From: Anaerolineae bacterium
Lineage (GTDB): Bacteria > Chloroflexota > Anaerolineae > SpSt-313
Assembly: GCA_023511475.1 (NCBI GenBank)
Contig: JAIMBM010000218.1
Span: 1 to 5,820, forward strand
Direction of reading: 5' to 3'
DNA length: 5,820 nt
Positions 5,815-5,820 of this stretch are shown here, piece by piece. How positions within the stretch are numbered: the stretch's first letter is position 1; every line of letters begins with the position of its first letter. A program made the position numbers and the translations under genes. The notes under the pieces were generated by a model, which worked only from the letters and a program-made list of their open reading frames with translations, had not been told where the DNA came from and ran no database searches.

Positions 5815-5820
5815 TTCCTC

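Larger units (their letters stand above)
5745..5820 (-). mobile_element. 3' end of a group II intron (domains V and VI), continuing past the right edge
   Basis: On the minus strand, ACCGCCGGA (5814-5806) pairs with TCCGGTGGT (5792-5784) over nine pairs, one of them G-U. Above it are a TAC/GTA stem, a GGTGA loop and a two-base CG bulge on the 3' side: the shape of catalytic domain V, with CGC where the catalytic triad sits. After GTGT comes domain VI: GGG-AGGA-C-GGGGGCC, loop GTGA, GGCCCCC-TCCT-A-CCC. Its single bulged A at 5751 is the seventh base from a 3' end GAT at 5745, as expected of the branch-point adenosine, and the terminal AT fits the group II AY rule. The 5' part, including any reverse transcriptase/maturase gene in domain IV, lies beyond the window. 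The intron points the same way as the PHP and ftcD genes and sits about 170 nt upstream of them. Confidence 0.85.

Overview
The window is GC-rich bacterial DNA with four protein genes, one of them cut by the left edge, and the 3' end of a group II intron at the right edge. The organism cannot be fixed from the sequence. High GC, a lipoprotein with an Ala/Pro/Thr-rich linker before a small PsbP-like domain, and a stand-alone formiminotransferase would fit a Chloroflexota-type bacterium (inference, low confidence).

Left half, plus strand (1-3176): the 3' part of a large RHS/YD-repeat gene enters from the left edge. Its first ten visible repeats are exact 21-residue units with a four-unit (84-residue, 252-nt) higher-order pattern. 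The repeats then become irregular and lead into a canonical RHS core ending in D-P-T-G. After that comes a 166-residue glycine-rich hydrophobic tail with no toxin enzyme I can recognise. A short gap of 39 nt separates it from a small lipoprotein gene on the same strand, which has its own strong ribosome binding site.

Middle (3177-3687): a non-coding interval of about 510 nt lies between convergent genes. It holds a weak hairpin, a perfect 12-bp GC hairpin with a 3-nt loop, a short palindrome, and an imperfect 20-nt direct repeat spaced 75 nt apart. It looks like terminator and/or dispersed-repeat material.

Right half, minus strand (5820-3688): reading leftwards, there is the 3' end of a group II intron (domain V, then domain VI with a bulged A 7 nt from the 3' end), then about 160-170 nt of leader with a weak promoter candidate. 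Two co-oriented genes follow, 45 nt apart: a CehA/McbA-type PHP metallohydrolase and a stand-alone glutamate formiminotransferase (ftcD). The formiminotransferase links formiminoglutamate from histidine breakdown to the folate one-carbon pool. The substrate of the PHP protein is unknown.

The most noteworthy items are the intron end, which no coding annotation would reveal, the RHS gene with its membrane-like tail and adjacent lipoprotein, and the repeat-rich convergent intergenic region.
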